Origin: Candidatus Moraniibacteriota bacterium
GTDB taxonomy: Bacteria > Patescibacteriota > Minisyncoccia > JAHIHE01 > JAGLIN01
DNA: 27,834 nt
NCBI GenBank assembly: GCA_030641185.1
Contig: DAOWHY010000016.1
Location: forward strand, 1-27,834
Direction: 5' to 3'
Shown here: one piece after another, positions 1 to 6,530 of the stretch
How positions within the stretch are numbered: the first letter of the stretch is position 1
How the letters are laid out: every line of letters begins with the position of its first letter
Notes under the pieces: generated by a model
Databases searched by the model: none
What the model saw: the letters and a program-made list of their open reading frames with translations, nothing else
Told to the model about the DNA's origin: nothing
Made by a program: the position numbers and the translations under genes

Positions 1-607
1 ACGTGGTGATAATGTCTGCGTTATCTGTTTTGGCTAAAAGCTCATTAAGATCTTTGATATCCAGATCTTCAACGATCGCTCCCACGATCAACGCATCCAA
101 AAGAGATAAACTGCCCTGTTCTGATAAATTTTGATACAATTCACCTAATTCAAGAGAAGTGAAAACTCCAATACCATCATCTTTGACCGGATCTTCTATC
201 CCATAACGATCCAAAAGAACCTTTATCGCATCTGTATGGGTTTGTTCTGATTTTGCAATGTTAGTAAAAATTTGTGTTCCCCATTTTTCTCCCAAAGTAT
301 TATAAACATCTCTTGCCAATTTTTCTTCTTCACGCATCAGAATAAGACCGGCAATTTCCTCCTCGCTTAATTGCGACTCTGGAATATCCTTGATCAATTC
401 ATTTCCTTCAACAAAATCGTTTTGGTCTATAATATATTCACCTGAGATTGATTGATCTTCTGGCGTATTCTGCGCTTCTTCTGTATTTGATATTTCTGGT
501 ATATTTGGTGTTTCTTGTGTTTCCGGTACATTAATATACCTAAATAATACAATTATGCTCAACAATAAAATTGCGAACCACACAAATTGTTTTTTTAAAT
601 TTTTCAT
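1..607 (-). CDS. DUF2202 ferritin-like domain protein, 3' end outside window
   Basis: I translated this from the ATG at 607 down to the window edge (202 codons, no stop). The N-terminus is a hydrophobic segment (about residues 8-22), so the protein is membrane-anchored or secreted. A Glu/Pro/Thr-rich linker follows, then a helical domain with LILMREEEKLARDVY, GEKWGTQIFTNIAKSEQTH and LLDRYGIEDP. These are hallmarks of DUF2202, a ferritin-like four-helix family in which Glu and His are thought to bind a di-metal centre. Family knowledge gives no settled reaction; an extracytoplasmic metal or redox role is inference. A promoter lies just upstream. No Shine-Dalgarno precedes the ATG. Confidence 0.8.
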   Translation of the reverse strand, partial: MKNLKKQFVWFAILLLSIIVLFRYINVPETQETPNIPEISNTEEAQNTPEDQSISGEYIIDQNDFVEGNELIKDIPESQLSEEEIAGLILMREEEKLARDVYNTLGEKWGTQIFTNIAKSEQTHTDAIKVLLDRYGIEDPVKDDGIGVFTSLELGELYQNLSEQGSLSLLDALIVGAIVEDLDIKDLNELLAKTDNADIITT

Positions 608-638
608 AGTGTTGTTTAATTAATAAATATTTATTGAT

Positions 639-667
639 ATAATAATAAATTTTCTCTATTAATTCAA
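639..667 (-). promoter_or_regulatory. sigma70-type promoter for the DUF2202 gene
   Basis: On the minus strand TTGAAT and TATTAT are separated by 17 nt, which places the start about 25 nt before the ATG at 607. Only the motif and spacing support it. Confidence 0.45.
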
Positions 668-756
668 TATCTCTAATTTAAACCAACTATTTCTTTCACG
701 TTCAAAAAACCAACAAAAGAATACCGGCTAGTTTTTCCCATACAAGAAACATCGGA

Positions 757-775
757 AACTGGTTGCAAACCAGTT
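757..775. other. perfect inverted repeat (8-bp stem, 3-nt loop)
   Basis: AACTGGTT and AACCAGTT enclose GCA. It sits 28 nt beyond the stop of the 66-aa gene at 803-1003 and may end that transcript, but there is no T-run, so it is not a standard intrinsic terminator. Confidence 0.35.
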
Positions 776-802
776 CCCGCAATAGGATAATGTTTATCTT
801 TT

Positions 803-1003
803 CTACTCACTCATCTTCTCTACCACAAATAGAAAATCCACTTTACGCGTAACTCCATAGATTTGAAGCAAGGATGTTTTTGCGACATTTGGAATTATTG
901 AAATAACTTCTCCTTTTAAGTTATTCAAAAATTGTTCCAGCTTTTCCTGATCCTCGTCCATTTTAATGTCAAGCTTATGCACTTTATATTTTGCTTTAGT
1001 CAT
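803..1003 (-). CDS. small hypothetical protein (66 aa)
   Basis: Not assigned to a named family. It is a charged, soluble 66-aa protein with an alternating beta/helix look: YKVHKLDIKM, a Glu/Leu/Asn-rich helix (QEKLEQFLNNL), then GEVISIIPNV and KVDFLFVVEK. This would suit a small alpha/beta fold. There is no signal peptide or membrane segment. The start lies 30 nt after the 3' end of tRNA-Leu on the same strand, with no terminator between, so the two are probably cotranscribed from the tRNA promoter. No Shine-Dalgarno is visible. The regular hydrophobic pattern supports a real gene rather than a chance ORF. Confidence 0.6.
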   Translation of the reverse strand: MTKAKYKVHKLDIKMDEDQEKLEQFLNNLKGEVISIIPNVAKTSLLQIYGVTRKVDFLFVVEKMSE

Positions 1004-1033
1004 AATATTATATTAAATATTAAAACAATCTTG

Positions 1034-1113
1034 TGCAGGCGGTGGGAGTCGAACCCACACCCCGAAGGACACGGTCCTAAGCCGTGCGCGTATGCCAATT
1101 CCGCCACGCCTGC
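1034..1113 (-). tRNA. tRNA-Leu (anticodon UAG)
   Basis: The minus strand gives a full cloverleaf. The acceptor stem is GCAGGCG/CGCCTGC, the anticodon arm is CACGG-CTTAGGA-CCGTG with anticodon TAG, the variable arm is a short CC-TTCG-GG, and the T-arm is GTGGG-TTCGACT-CCCAC. The discriminator is A at 1034. CCA is not encoded (the bases after it are CAAG), so it must be added by a CCA-adding enzyme. Confidence 0.95.
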
Positions 1114-1123
1114 GTATTGGGTT

Positions 1124-1151
1124 ATTTTATATTAATGAGGATTTATGTCAA
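1124..1151 (-). promoter_or_regulatory. promoter of tRNA-Leu
   Basis: Minus strand TTGACA, 16-nt spacer, TAAAAT, ending 11 nt before the mature tRNA 5' end. Confidence 0.6.
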
Positions 1152-1155
1152 ATTA

Positions 1156-1269
1156 GGTTGTAGGTAACAAAGTCATTGGCAGTAGAAATAGTCACAAGTC
1201 ATATGTCATAAGCTTATGACATATGACTAATAACTTATCTTACCGCCAATGACCTTGTTGCCTGTGACC
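1156..1269. repeat. large imperfect palindrome
   Basis: The centre (1197-1228) is a perfect 32-bp palindrome around AAGCTT. Outside it, GTCATTGGC (1172-1180) pairs perfectly with GCCAATGAC (1245-1253), and GGTAACAA pairs with TTGTTGCC with one mismatch. The whole element could extrude as a cruciform. It lies between tRNA-Leu and the first plus-strand mini-gene and contains no gene. Confidence 0.7.
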
Positions 1270-1293
1270 GGTTTATATCTGTGGATAACTTTT

Positions 1294-1321
1294 TTGTATT
1301 ATTTTTTAAAAATGATAAAAT
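1294..1321 (+). promoter_or_regulatory. promoter of plus-strand mini-gene 1
   Basis: TTGTAT, 16-nt spacer, TAAAAT. The start would fall near 1328, right at the Shine-Dalgarno of the 26-codon ORF. Confidence 0.45.
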
Positions 1322-1343
1322 AGAAAACAGGAGAGTGATAACA

Positions 1344-1424
1344 ATGAGACTGATAAAAGATGTATTTGAGTTTTTCGGAGGAGTTATTAAACTTTTCGAA
1401 AGACCACGAACTGGCGCTGTATAA
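1344..1424 (+). CDS. mini-protein 1 (26 aa)
   Basis: ATG at 1344 to TAA at 1422-1424 encodes MRLIKDVFEFFGG followed by VIKLFERPRTGAV. The family is not recognised. The peptide is amphipathic (Phe, Val and Ile alternating with charge) and could lie on a membrane as a short helix. The signals around it make it credible: a promoter at 1294-1321, the Shine-Dalgarno ACAGGAGAG 7-9 nt before the ATG, and a terminator that begins inside the last codons. A leader peptide or part of a small RNA are alternatives. It is the first of five such plus-strand units in 1.3-9.9 kb. Confidence 0.5.
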   Translation: MRLIKDVFEFFGGVIKLFERPRTGAV

Positions 1425-1462
1425 CTTTGTTTTTTAAAAGTTTTCAGCGCTTTTATTTTTTT
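1414..1462 (+). terminator. intrinsic terminator of mini-gene 1
   Basis: GCGCTG (1414-1419) pairs with CAGCGC (1445-1450), with a second stem AACTTT/AAAGTT inside, followed by TTTTATTTTTTT. The stem overlaps the stop codon of the 26-codon ORF. Confidence 0.65.
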
Positions 1463-1533
1463 GCATTGAAAAAAATCAATATCCATTTACTGTCTGCTAT
1501 TGTCTATTTACTTTTTTACAATCAGCCCATTTT

Positions 1534-1572
1534 AAAATCCCCTTAACCCCCTTTTTTCAAAGGGGGAATTTT
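1534..1572. repeat. CCCCCTT/AAGGGGG palindromic mini-repeat, intergenic copy
   Basis: CCCCCTTT and AAAGGGGG form an 8-bp stem with a 4-nt loop. Related sequences occur inside lspA (12281-12317) and inside a glycosyltransferase gene (8631-8665). This copy is just past the stop of the DUF4012 gene. Confidence 0.6.
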
Positions 1573-1584
1573 AATATTCAATAT

Positions 1585-3765
1585 TTAATATCCAATATTT
1601 TCATTCGTAAACACAATCCCATAAACCCTATCAACATCCAAATCACTATCAACAACCATCTCATTTGAATTTCCGAATAATAAATTTTCCGAATTCCAAA
1701 TAACATTCCATTCCTGCGGCAATTTTATTGATCCTGAAAATTCAACATCAGAACTGCCGGGCTGTTTTTGAACTAAAACGCTATATTTATCAGCCGGCTT
1801 TGTGAAATCAGTGAAATTAATTTTATAAGGAAGTTTATATTTGTAAAAAACTTCCACTGTTTCTCCCGGACTTACATAAACCCAGTTTCCAAAAACGGTT
1901 TTTCCGGATTCTTCAAAAATCTGAGTTCCGCTATCAGTATCTATTTTGATAGTATCTTCAATTTTTTTAACATCAGGATCAATTTTGAAATCGCTGTAAT
2001 CAACAGGGGGTTCATAATCCTGCCAGGTATGCCCTCTCGCTTCCAACAAAACACTTCCCAATGGCACAAGTACTCTCATATAATCACAGTTAACGCGATT
2101 ATACCAATCATAATCACTTTCTCCGCCAGTGTGTTTTCTGATAATCCTAACCGTGTCTATTACAGAGCCATCGTTTGAAACTTCTGAATTGTGGATAATT
2201 TTTTCGTCTATGACAGCATCTGTTTTATAGCCGTTTATATTGCTATGCGCCACACTTAGATAATCGCCGCCGGAATCTAAGACTTGTCCTCCCCATCCCC
2301 TTTTAATTATTACATCATTTATTTCTGAATCTCTATGATAAAAAAGGATATGTTTTTCTTTAAAACTTTCTTCCATTATGCCGATAATATCTAAATATCT
2401 TTGCGCTTTTTTTTCAGAGTTTAAATCTTCAGTGTCAAACAACTCATCCATTATTTTGGGAGCAAGATCGGCTAAAATTTGTTTTGGTTTATTTCCTTCC
2501 TTGTCATATAATTCCTCAACTTGCAGCTGCGTCTCAGTAAGAAAATTATTTTTATCAATAACAATATTATATTCTGACATCTCAATCGGCCCGGTAACTT
2601 CCAGCATTTTTTCAAGTACCTTTGGTGTTATGGCTATAACACCGTCAACTGTCGGCCCGCCGGTTTTTTCATAAAATAACGCCACCTTTTTCGCGCTTGT
2701 CGGAAAATCAACAAACCAATTAGCGTCATGCATGCTCCATGCGTCGCTAATTTTTTGAATCGGAATTGGAGGAACTATTTTTTCCGTCAACTGTCCGTCT
2801 GGGTTGAATATCCCATCAATAAATAAGTTTTTTATCTTGCCGTCTTCTATATCAAGAATTCCATAACTGCCGACGAAACCTCCCGTCGCTCTCATTTCAC
2901 TGCTGTTCTGAAAAAGAAGCAGATATTCTTGCGGGCGTTCACTTCCAAATATTCTAGCTATAGCCGGAAAATCGTTTGATAAATTATTGAAATTTTTAGA
3001 AATTGCCGGCAGCTGACTTTTTGCCATTTCCATTTTTTCGCGCAAATCTTCCGGAATGTAACTTATGTTTACTTCTTCTATATTTTTTTGCGCGTTGTTT
3101 AAATTAAAAGCTATATTGTTTATATCTGTTTGAAAATCAAGGACAGAATTTAGAGAAAATCCGTCTTTGTCTAAACGCGTAATTTTATCCATTAGTCTTG
3201 AAATATTTTTTCCAACCAAAGATATGTTTTCTCCAGCTTCTGCTAAATTCTCGGCTGTGGAAATGGGAGTGTCTATTGGAATATTATTTAAAACAGATGC
3301 TATTCCAAAACCAAACTCATTTATCATTTCTTTTACATTAGAAAAATTTGTTGTCGCCAAATCAAAATTTTCAACACTGTTTTCAAAATCAGAATCAACT
3401 GCCGATCGTCCCGCCGACTTCAAATAATCATATGCCTGAGTTCCGACTCCGAGAACTTTGCCTTTTTGTTCAATGCTTTTTTGAATAAAAGATAAAGAAA
3501 AAATTATTGCTGGAATAAAAAGGATTATAAAAATAAAGAACGCGAAAGATTTTTTTAATTTTAAATTAAAAACTGGAAACGCTTTTGAAGATTTTATTTT
3601 TTTATAAAAGCTGTCTTGCTTAATTTGCTTAGTTTGTAATTCAATCTTTGGTTTAAGATTCTCTTTTCTGACAATCTCATAAACTATTTTATTTTTTTTA
3701 TTATCTATATCTTCTTGTCTTTTTTTTTCACCGGCAAAACAGCGTAAATCAATAACGCCTTTCAT
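1585..3765 (-). CDS. DUF4012 domain protein, membrane-anchored
   Basis: About 726 aa. It has a charged cytoplasmic N-terminus, one membrane segment (FAFFIFIILFIPAIIFSLSF, about residues 73-92) and a long extracellular part. That part has a helical stretch rich in Asn and Glu, then the DUF4012 core with QEYLLLFQNSSEMRATGGF, FVGSYG and DANWFVDFPTSAKK. DUF4012 proteins are common in Patescibacteria and Actinobacteria and tend to sit near polysaccharide genes, as here. The biochemical role is unknown. I chose the ATG at 3765 over that at 3822 because GAGGAG lies 8 nt before it. An assembly or attachment role at the surface is inference. Confidence 0.8.
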   Translation of the reverse strand: MKGVIDLRCFAGEKKRQEDIDNKKNKIVYEIVRKENLKPKIELQTKQIKQDSFYKKIKSSKAFPVFNLKLKKSFAFFIFIILFIPAIIFSLSFIQKSIEQKGKVLGVGTQAYDYLKSAGRSAVDSDFENSVENFDLATTNFSNVKEMINEFGFGIASVLNNIPIDTPISTAENLAEAGENISLVGKNISRLMDKITRLDKDGFSLNSVLDFQTDINNIAFNLNNAQKNIEEVNISYIPEDLREKMEMAKSQLPAISKNFNNLSNDFPAIARIFGSERPQEYLLLFQNSSEMRATGGFVGSYGILDIEDGKIKNLFIDGIFNPDGQLTEKIVPPIPIQKISDAWSMHDANWFVDFPTSAKKVALFYEKTGGPTVDGVIAITPKVLEKMLEVTGPIEMSEYNIVIDKNNFLTETQLQVEELYDKEGNKPKQILADLAPKIMDELFDTEDLNSEKKAQRYLDIIGIMEESFKEKHILFYHRDSEINDVIIKRGWGGQVLDSGGDYLSVAHSNINGYKTDAVIDEKIIHNSEVSNDGSVIDTVRIIRKHTGGESDYDWYNRVNCDYMRVLVPLGSVLLEARGHTWQDYEPPVDYSDFKIDPDVKKIEDTIKIDTDSGTQIFEESGKTVFGNWVYVSPGETVEVFYKYKLPYKINFTDFTKPADKYSVLVQKQPGSSDVEFSGSIKLPQEWNVIWNSENLLFGNSNEMVVDSDLDVDRVYGIVFTNENIGY

Positions 3766-3859
3766 TTTTTGATCTCCTCTTTGATAAAGAAGCTTTGATT
3801 TTTTATTTGGAATAATGTCCATGATTAAAATATATTTTAGTGAATAACAATAATTTTAG

Positions 3860-3887
3860 TTGACTTTTTTTGTTGCTATGATAGGAT
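3860..3887 (+). promoter_or_regulatory. promoter of mini-gene 2
   Basis: TTGACT, 16-nt spacer, TAGGAT on the plus strand, in the gap upstream of the DUF4012 gene and divergent from it. Confidence 0.5.
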
Positions 3888-3919
3888 TTATATAAAAGAA
3901 AATCTGGAGGGAAATAAAA

Positions 3920-4099
3920 ATGATAGACAGAATAATAAGTATAATTATTTTATTAAGTCTTTTGTGGATCATTTTGGTCCTAAATAGAAATAATAAAAAA
4001 TTAGACAAAATGTCTGCAGAAACGAAGAACAGACAAGAAATGACCCGCGAACAAGTAGAAAAAGAAATGGACGAACTAAACGAAATAAATGAACAATAA
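3920..4099 (+). CDS. mini-protein 2: 59-aa single-pass membrane protein with charged tail
   Basis: ATG at 3920 follows CTGGAGGG by 9 nt. Residues 5-22 are a strong membrane segment (IISIIILLSLLWIILVLN). The remainder is highly charged (Lys, Glu, Asp, Asn) and predicted helical, with REQVEKEMDELNEINEQ at the end, which could form a short coiled coil. The family is not recognised. The complete unit of promoter, Shine-Dalgarno, ORF and terminator argues that it is expressed. It lies between the DUF4012 gene and a glycosyltransferase, both on the opposite strand. A small regulator or scaffold for a membrane complex is possible but is inference. Confidence 0.7.
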   Translation: MIDRIISIIILLSLLWIILVLNRNNKKLDKMSAETKNRQEMTREQVEKEMDELNEINEQ

Positions 4100-4101
4100 T
4101 G

Positions 4102-4127
4102 TAAGCTGGCAACAGCTTATTTTTTTT
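4102..4127 (+). terminator. intrinsic terminator of mini-gene 2
   Basis: TAAGCTG-GCAA-CAGCTTA followed by eight T. It starts 3 nt after the stop codon. The minus-strand glycosyltransferase gene ends 19 nt further on. Confidence 0.85.
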
Positions 4128-4145
4128 ATTTTAAAATTGAAGCCC

Positions 4146-5297
4146 TTACTCCAAAATAATATTCAATATCTTTCCATAAATCTCCATCGTCTCTCTCCCC
4201 ATCCTCTCCCAGCTATATTTTCTAATCTGCCTAAATCCTTTTTCTCTCAATTCATTATACAACTTTTTATCAGTTAGAACCAATTTCATTTTCTCAGCCA
4301 TTTCTTCTGGATTGTTTGGATTGAAATATATTGCCGCGTCGCCTAACACTTCAGGCAAACTGGTTTTATTTGAGGAGACAACCGGAGTTCCACAGGCCAT
4401 AGCTTCAAGCCCGATAAGTCCGAAGCCTTCATAAAAAGAAGGTATAACAAAAATTTCCGCGGCATTATAAAACAACGGCAGCTCTTCTTGTTTTATAAAT
4501 CCAGTTCTGATTATTTTTTTTTCTAGTCCTAATTTTTCCCATGTTTTTCTTACTTCCGGATAGTAAGGATCTTCTTTGCCACCTAACACGAGCTGGTAAT
4601 TTAATTTATATTTATTTTTCAGGACACCAAAAGCTTTAACCAGTCCGACTAAATTTTTATGATTTCTCCATACGCCAGTGTAAAAAATAAACGGTTTTGT
4701 TATATTATATTTTTTTTTAATTTCAGTGATTTTTTGATTATTGTTAATTATTTTAAACTGACTATCAGCTCCCTCATAAATTACCTTAATTTTATTTTCC
4801 TTGATTTTAAAATACTTAACAATATCACTTTTTGTATTTTCAGAAACTGCTATTACTTTTGACGCTTTCTTAACTGATGAAAAAAATACCGTTCTAAATC
4901 CGATCTTTCTTATAACAGATTTCATTTTATGTCCGGGGAAGAAATATGGAGTGACATCATGAATGGTAACTATTGATTTTTTAAAATACAGAACCGGTGA
5001 ATTAAAATGCGTAAAATGCATTAAATCCAAATTTTCTTTATATAACTCAATTGGAAATAAAATCTGTTCTTTCCATCCATACCATTTTGCGGAAACTTTT
5101 ATTTTTCTTATTCTTTCATTCGGCAATTCAAAATTATCATACTCTTCGGGCAACAAAAAAATGACATAGTTATTTTCTTTGTCTAATTCAAAAATATATT
5201 TGAGCAAATGACGGATATAATTTCCAATCCCCGTCTGCGCATACCCATACATCCGCGCATCAATGCCGATTTTATATTTTTTGGATTTAGTTGACAT
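4146..5297 (-). CDS. GT4-family glycosyltransferase
   Basis: About 383 aa with the GT-B fold. The N-terminal Rossmann domain begins KIGIDARMYGYAQTGIGNY, as in mannosyltransferase B-like GT4 enzymes. The nucleotide-sugar domain has FIFYTGVWRNHKNLVGLVKA and the E-x7-E motif in FYEGFGLIGLEAMACGTPVV. It transfers a sugar from a nucleotide-sugar donor to a growing surface glycan on the cytoplasmic face; donor and acceptor cannot be told from sequence. The start at 5297 gives the conserved N-terminus; a longer in-frame start adds an unlikely leader. Its ATG overlaps the -35 box of a plus-strand promoter, so divergent transcripts must collide here. No Shine-Dalgarno is visible. Confidence 0.9.
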   Translation of the reverse strand: MSTKSKKYKIGIDARMYGYAQTGIGNYIRHLLKYIFELDKENNYVIFLLPEEYDNFELPNERIRKIKVSAKWYGWKEQILFPIELYKENLDLMHFTHFNSPVLYFKKSIVTIHDVTPYFFPGHKMKSVIRKIGFRTVFFSSVKKASKVIAVSENTKSDIVKYFKIKENKIKVIYEGADSQFKIINNNQKITEIKKKYNITKPFIFYTGVWRNHKNLVGLVKAFGVLKNKYKLNYQLVLGGKEDPYYPEVRKTWEKLGLEKKIIRTGFIKQEELPLFYNAAEIFVIPSFYEGFGLIGLEAMACGTPVVSSNKTSLPEVLGDAAIYFNPNNPEEMAEKMKLVLTDKKLYNELREKGFRQIRKYSWERMGRETMEIYGKILNIILE

Positions 5298-5318
5298 AGT
5301 ATGAATTATGTTTATAAT
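5291..5318 (+). promoter_or_regulatory. near-consensus promoter of mini-gene 3
   Basis: TTGACA, 16-nt spacer, TATAAT. The -35 box overlaps the ATG (5295-5297) of the minus-strand glycosyltransferase. The predicted start near 5325 coincides with the GGAGG of mini-gene 3, giving a leader of only about 13 nt. Confidence 0.75.
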
Positions 5319-5337
5319 TTTGTTGGAGGAAATGAAA

Positions 5338-5550
5338 ATGGAAAAATACACAAAAAAGGAAATAATAACGACTGGGGCGTTTGGTATTGGCGTAGTAGTA
5401 TTTTTGATAATTATCGGTACAGTAGAATTATTGCGCGAAATATTATTTACTGTTCGAAAAACATTATTCTTAATAGAAATTATAATCGGGATATTTCTAA
5501 TACCATTCGTTTTATTAACACCAAGCCGTCCAACAAAAAAATTATTTTAA
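5338..5550 (+). CDS. mini-protein 3: 70-aa two-helix membrane protein
   Basis: GGAGG at 5325-5329 is 8 nt before the ATG at 5338, so this start is preferred over upstream in-frame starts at 5308 (upstream of the -10 box) and 5332 (2 nt from the Shine-Dalgarno). The protein has MEKYTKKEI, a first hydrophobic helix (GAFGIGVVVFLIIIGTVELL), a Arg/Lys hinge and a second helix (LFLIEIIIGIFLIPFVLLT), ending in a basic tail PSRPTKKLF. The family is not recognised. It is followed directly by its own terminator and by the promoter of mini-gene 4. Confidence 0.7.
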   Translation: MEKYTKKEIITTGAFGIGVVVFLIIIGTVELLREILFTVRKTLFLIEIIIGIFLIPFVLLTPSRPTKKLF

Positions 5551-5556
5551 ATAATT

Positions 5557-5578
5557 ATAGCTGAAAAGCTATTTTTTT
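5557..5578 (+). terminator. intrinsic terminator of mini-gene 3
   Basis: ATAGCT-GAAA-AGCTAT followed by seven T. One base after the T-run the -35 box of the next promoter begins, so the two units abut. Confidence 0.85.
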
Positions 5579-5579
5579 C

Positions 5580-5608
5580 TTGACTTATAAAATTTATTGG
5601 TCTACTAT
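5580..5608 (+). promoter_or_regulatory. promoter of mini-gene 4
   Basis: TTGACT, 17-nt spacer, TACTAT. The predicted start near 5615 leaves a leader of about 14 nt before the ATG at 5629. Confidence 0.65.
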
Positions 5609-5628
5609 TTTTATTATGGAGAGATATA

Positions 5629-5820
5629 ATGGAACAAGAATTAAAACACACATTAGCAAGAATTATTTCTATAGCATTTTTTGCGAGTTTGACTGTTATT
5701 GTGGTGTGTTTAACATCACAAGTGCCAGCTGTGCTATTAGGTAGTTTTTGTTTGGCAGCCATATTTGCTGACATCATAGTAGATTTTTTTGTGCCTCAAA
5801 CAAAAATAGAGACGCAATAA
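5629..5820 (+). CDS. mini-protein 4: 63-aa membrane protein
   Basis: ATG at 5629 is preceded by TGGAGAG at 8 nt. The first residues (MEQELKHTLAR) are polar and are followed by two hydrophobic stretches (IISIAFFASLTVIVVCL and AVLLGSFCLAAIFADIIVDFFV) separated by TSQVP, so a helical hairpin in the membrane is likely. The C-terminus is polar (PQTKIETQ). It contains two Cys, both in hydrophobic stretches. The family is not recognised. It lies between mini-gene 3 and the phosphatidyltransferase gene, all on the plus strand but each with its own promoter. Confidence 0.7.
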   Translation: MEQELKHTLARIISIAFFASLTVIVVCLTSQVPAVLLGSFCLAAIFADIIVDFFVPQTKIETQ

Positions 5821-5835
5821 TTTTCTACTTTTTTA

Positions 5836-5863
5836 TTGACTTTATTTAGAATTTCGTTAAGAT
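5836..5863 (+). promoter_or_regulatory. promoter of the CDP-alcohol phosphatidyltransferase gene
   Basis: TTGACT, 16-nt spacer, TAAGAT, ending just before AAGGAGGA. The predicted leader is again very short. Confidence 0.6.
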
Positions 5864-5886
5864 GAAATAAAAAGGAGGAATAATCT

Positions 5887-6480
5887 TTGTCATTAAAAGA
5901 TGAATTTTATAAAAGAATAAGAGAACTTGTTATATCTATTGCAAAAAAGCTACCGTCGCAGATAAATCCAAACACATTAACTTTATTGGGATTATTATTT
6001 GCCTTATTGGCAGGATTATCATTTGCGTTCGGGGAAATTGTTTGTGCTATAGTATTCATGCTTGTAAGTGGATTTCTTGATTTACTTGATGGAGCCGTTG
6101 CAGAAGCGAATGATAAAAAAACCGAGTTTGGAGGGGTATTGGATTCGGTGAGTGATCGTTACGCTGATGTTTTGATAATAACTGGGATTATGTTGGGTTA
6201 TTCACTCAACATCAGCACCTTTTGGTTTTTAGTGGGAATTTCTGCCGTAGTTGGTTCAATTCTAGTAAGTTATGTCAGAGCTAAAGGAGAAAGAGTACTA
6301 AACGAAAGAATAACAGTAGGAATCGCAGACCGTCCGGCGAGAATCGTGCTAATCATAGCCGGGGCAATATTTGAATGCATGAATTTCGCCATTTTGGCAG
6401 TAGCAATTCTGTCTCATTTTACAGTATGGCAAAGGATGCAACTAATTAAAAAGAAATTAGAAAAAAAGAAGAATAAATAA
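5887..6480 (+). CDS. CDP-alcohol phosphatidyltransferase family membrane protein
   Basis: 197 aa, starting at TTG 5887, which is 7 nt after AAGGAGGA. The family transfers a phospho-group from a CDP-alcohol (such as CDP-diacylglycerol) to an alcohol in the membrane. The signature is D-x2-D-G-x2-A-R-x8-G-x3-D-x3-D. Here it reads DLLDGAVAEANDKKTEFGG then VLDSVSDRYAD, with all four Asp and both Gly present. The usual Arg after Ala is Glu. Several hydrophobic helices surround it (LTLLGLLFALLAGLSFAFG and others). The N-terminal SQINPNTLTLLGL is typical. The product (phosphatidylglycerol phosphate, an inositol lipid or another) cannot be decided. It is the only gene of normal size on the plus strand in this cluster. 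Confidence 0.85.
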   Translation: MSLKDEFYKRIRELVISIAKKLPSQINPNTLTLLGLLFALLAGLSFAFGEIVCAIVFMLVSGFLDLLDGAVAEANDKKTEFGGVLDSVSDRYADVLIITGIMLGYSLNISTFWFLVGISAVVGSILVSYVRAKGERVLNERITVGIADRPARIVLIIAGAIFECMNFAILAVAILSHFTVWQRMQLIKKKLEKKKNK

Positions 6481-6498
6481 TAATAAATATGTCTGTCA

Positions 6499-6530
6499 TC
6501 TCCCGTGAATTTCATTGGGAGAATTTTTTT
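6499..6530 (+). terminator. terminator after the phosphatidyltransferase gene
   Basis: TCTCCC (6499-6504) pairs with GGGAGA (6517-6522), with TGAA/TTCA inside, followed by ATTTTTTTATT. The convergent glycosyltransferase gene ends at the same place. Confidence 0.85.

Noticed and set aside
932..1135. 67-aa plus-strand ORF
   Set aside because: It is the complement of tRNA-Leu; the Ser/Asn/Pro/His-rich product is the usual false ORF over a tRNA.
1235..1486. 83-aa minus-strand ORF
   Set aside because: No Shine-Dalgarno and no sensible composition. It runs antisense through a promoter, mini-gene 1, its terminator and part of a palindrome.
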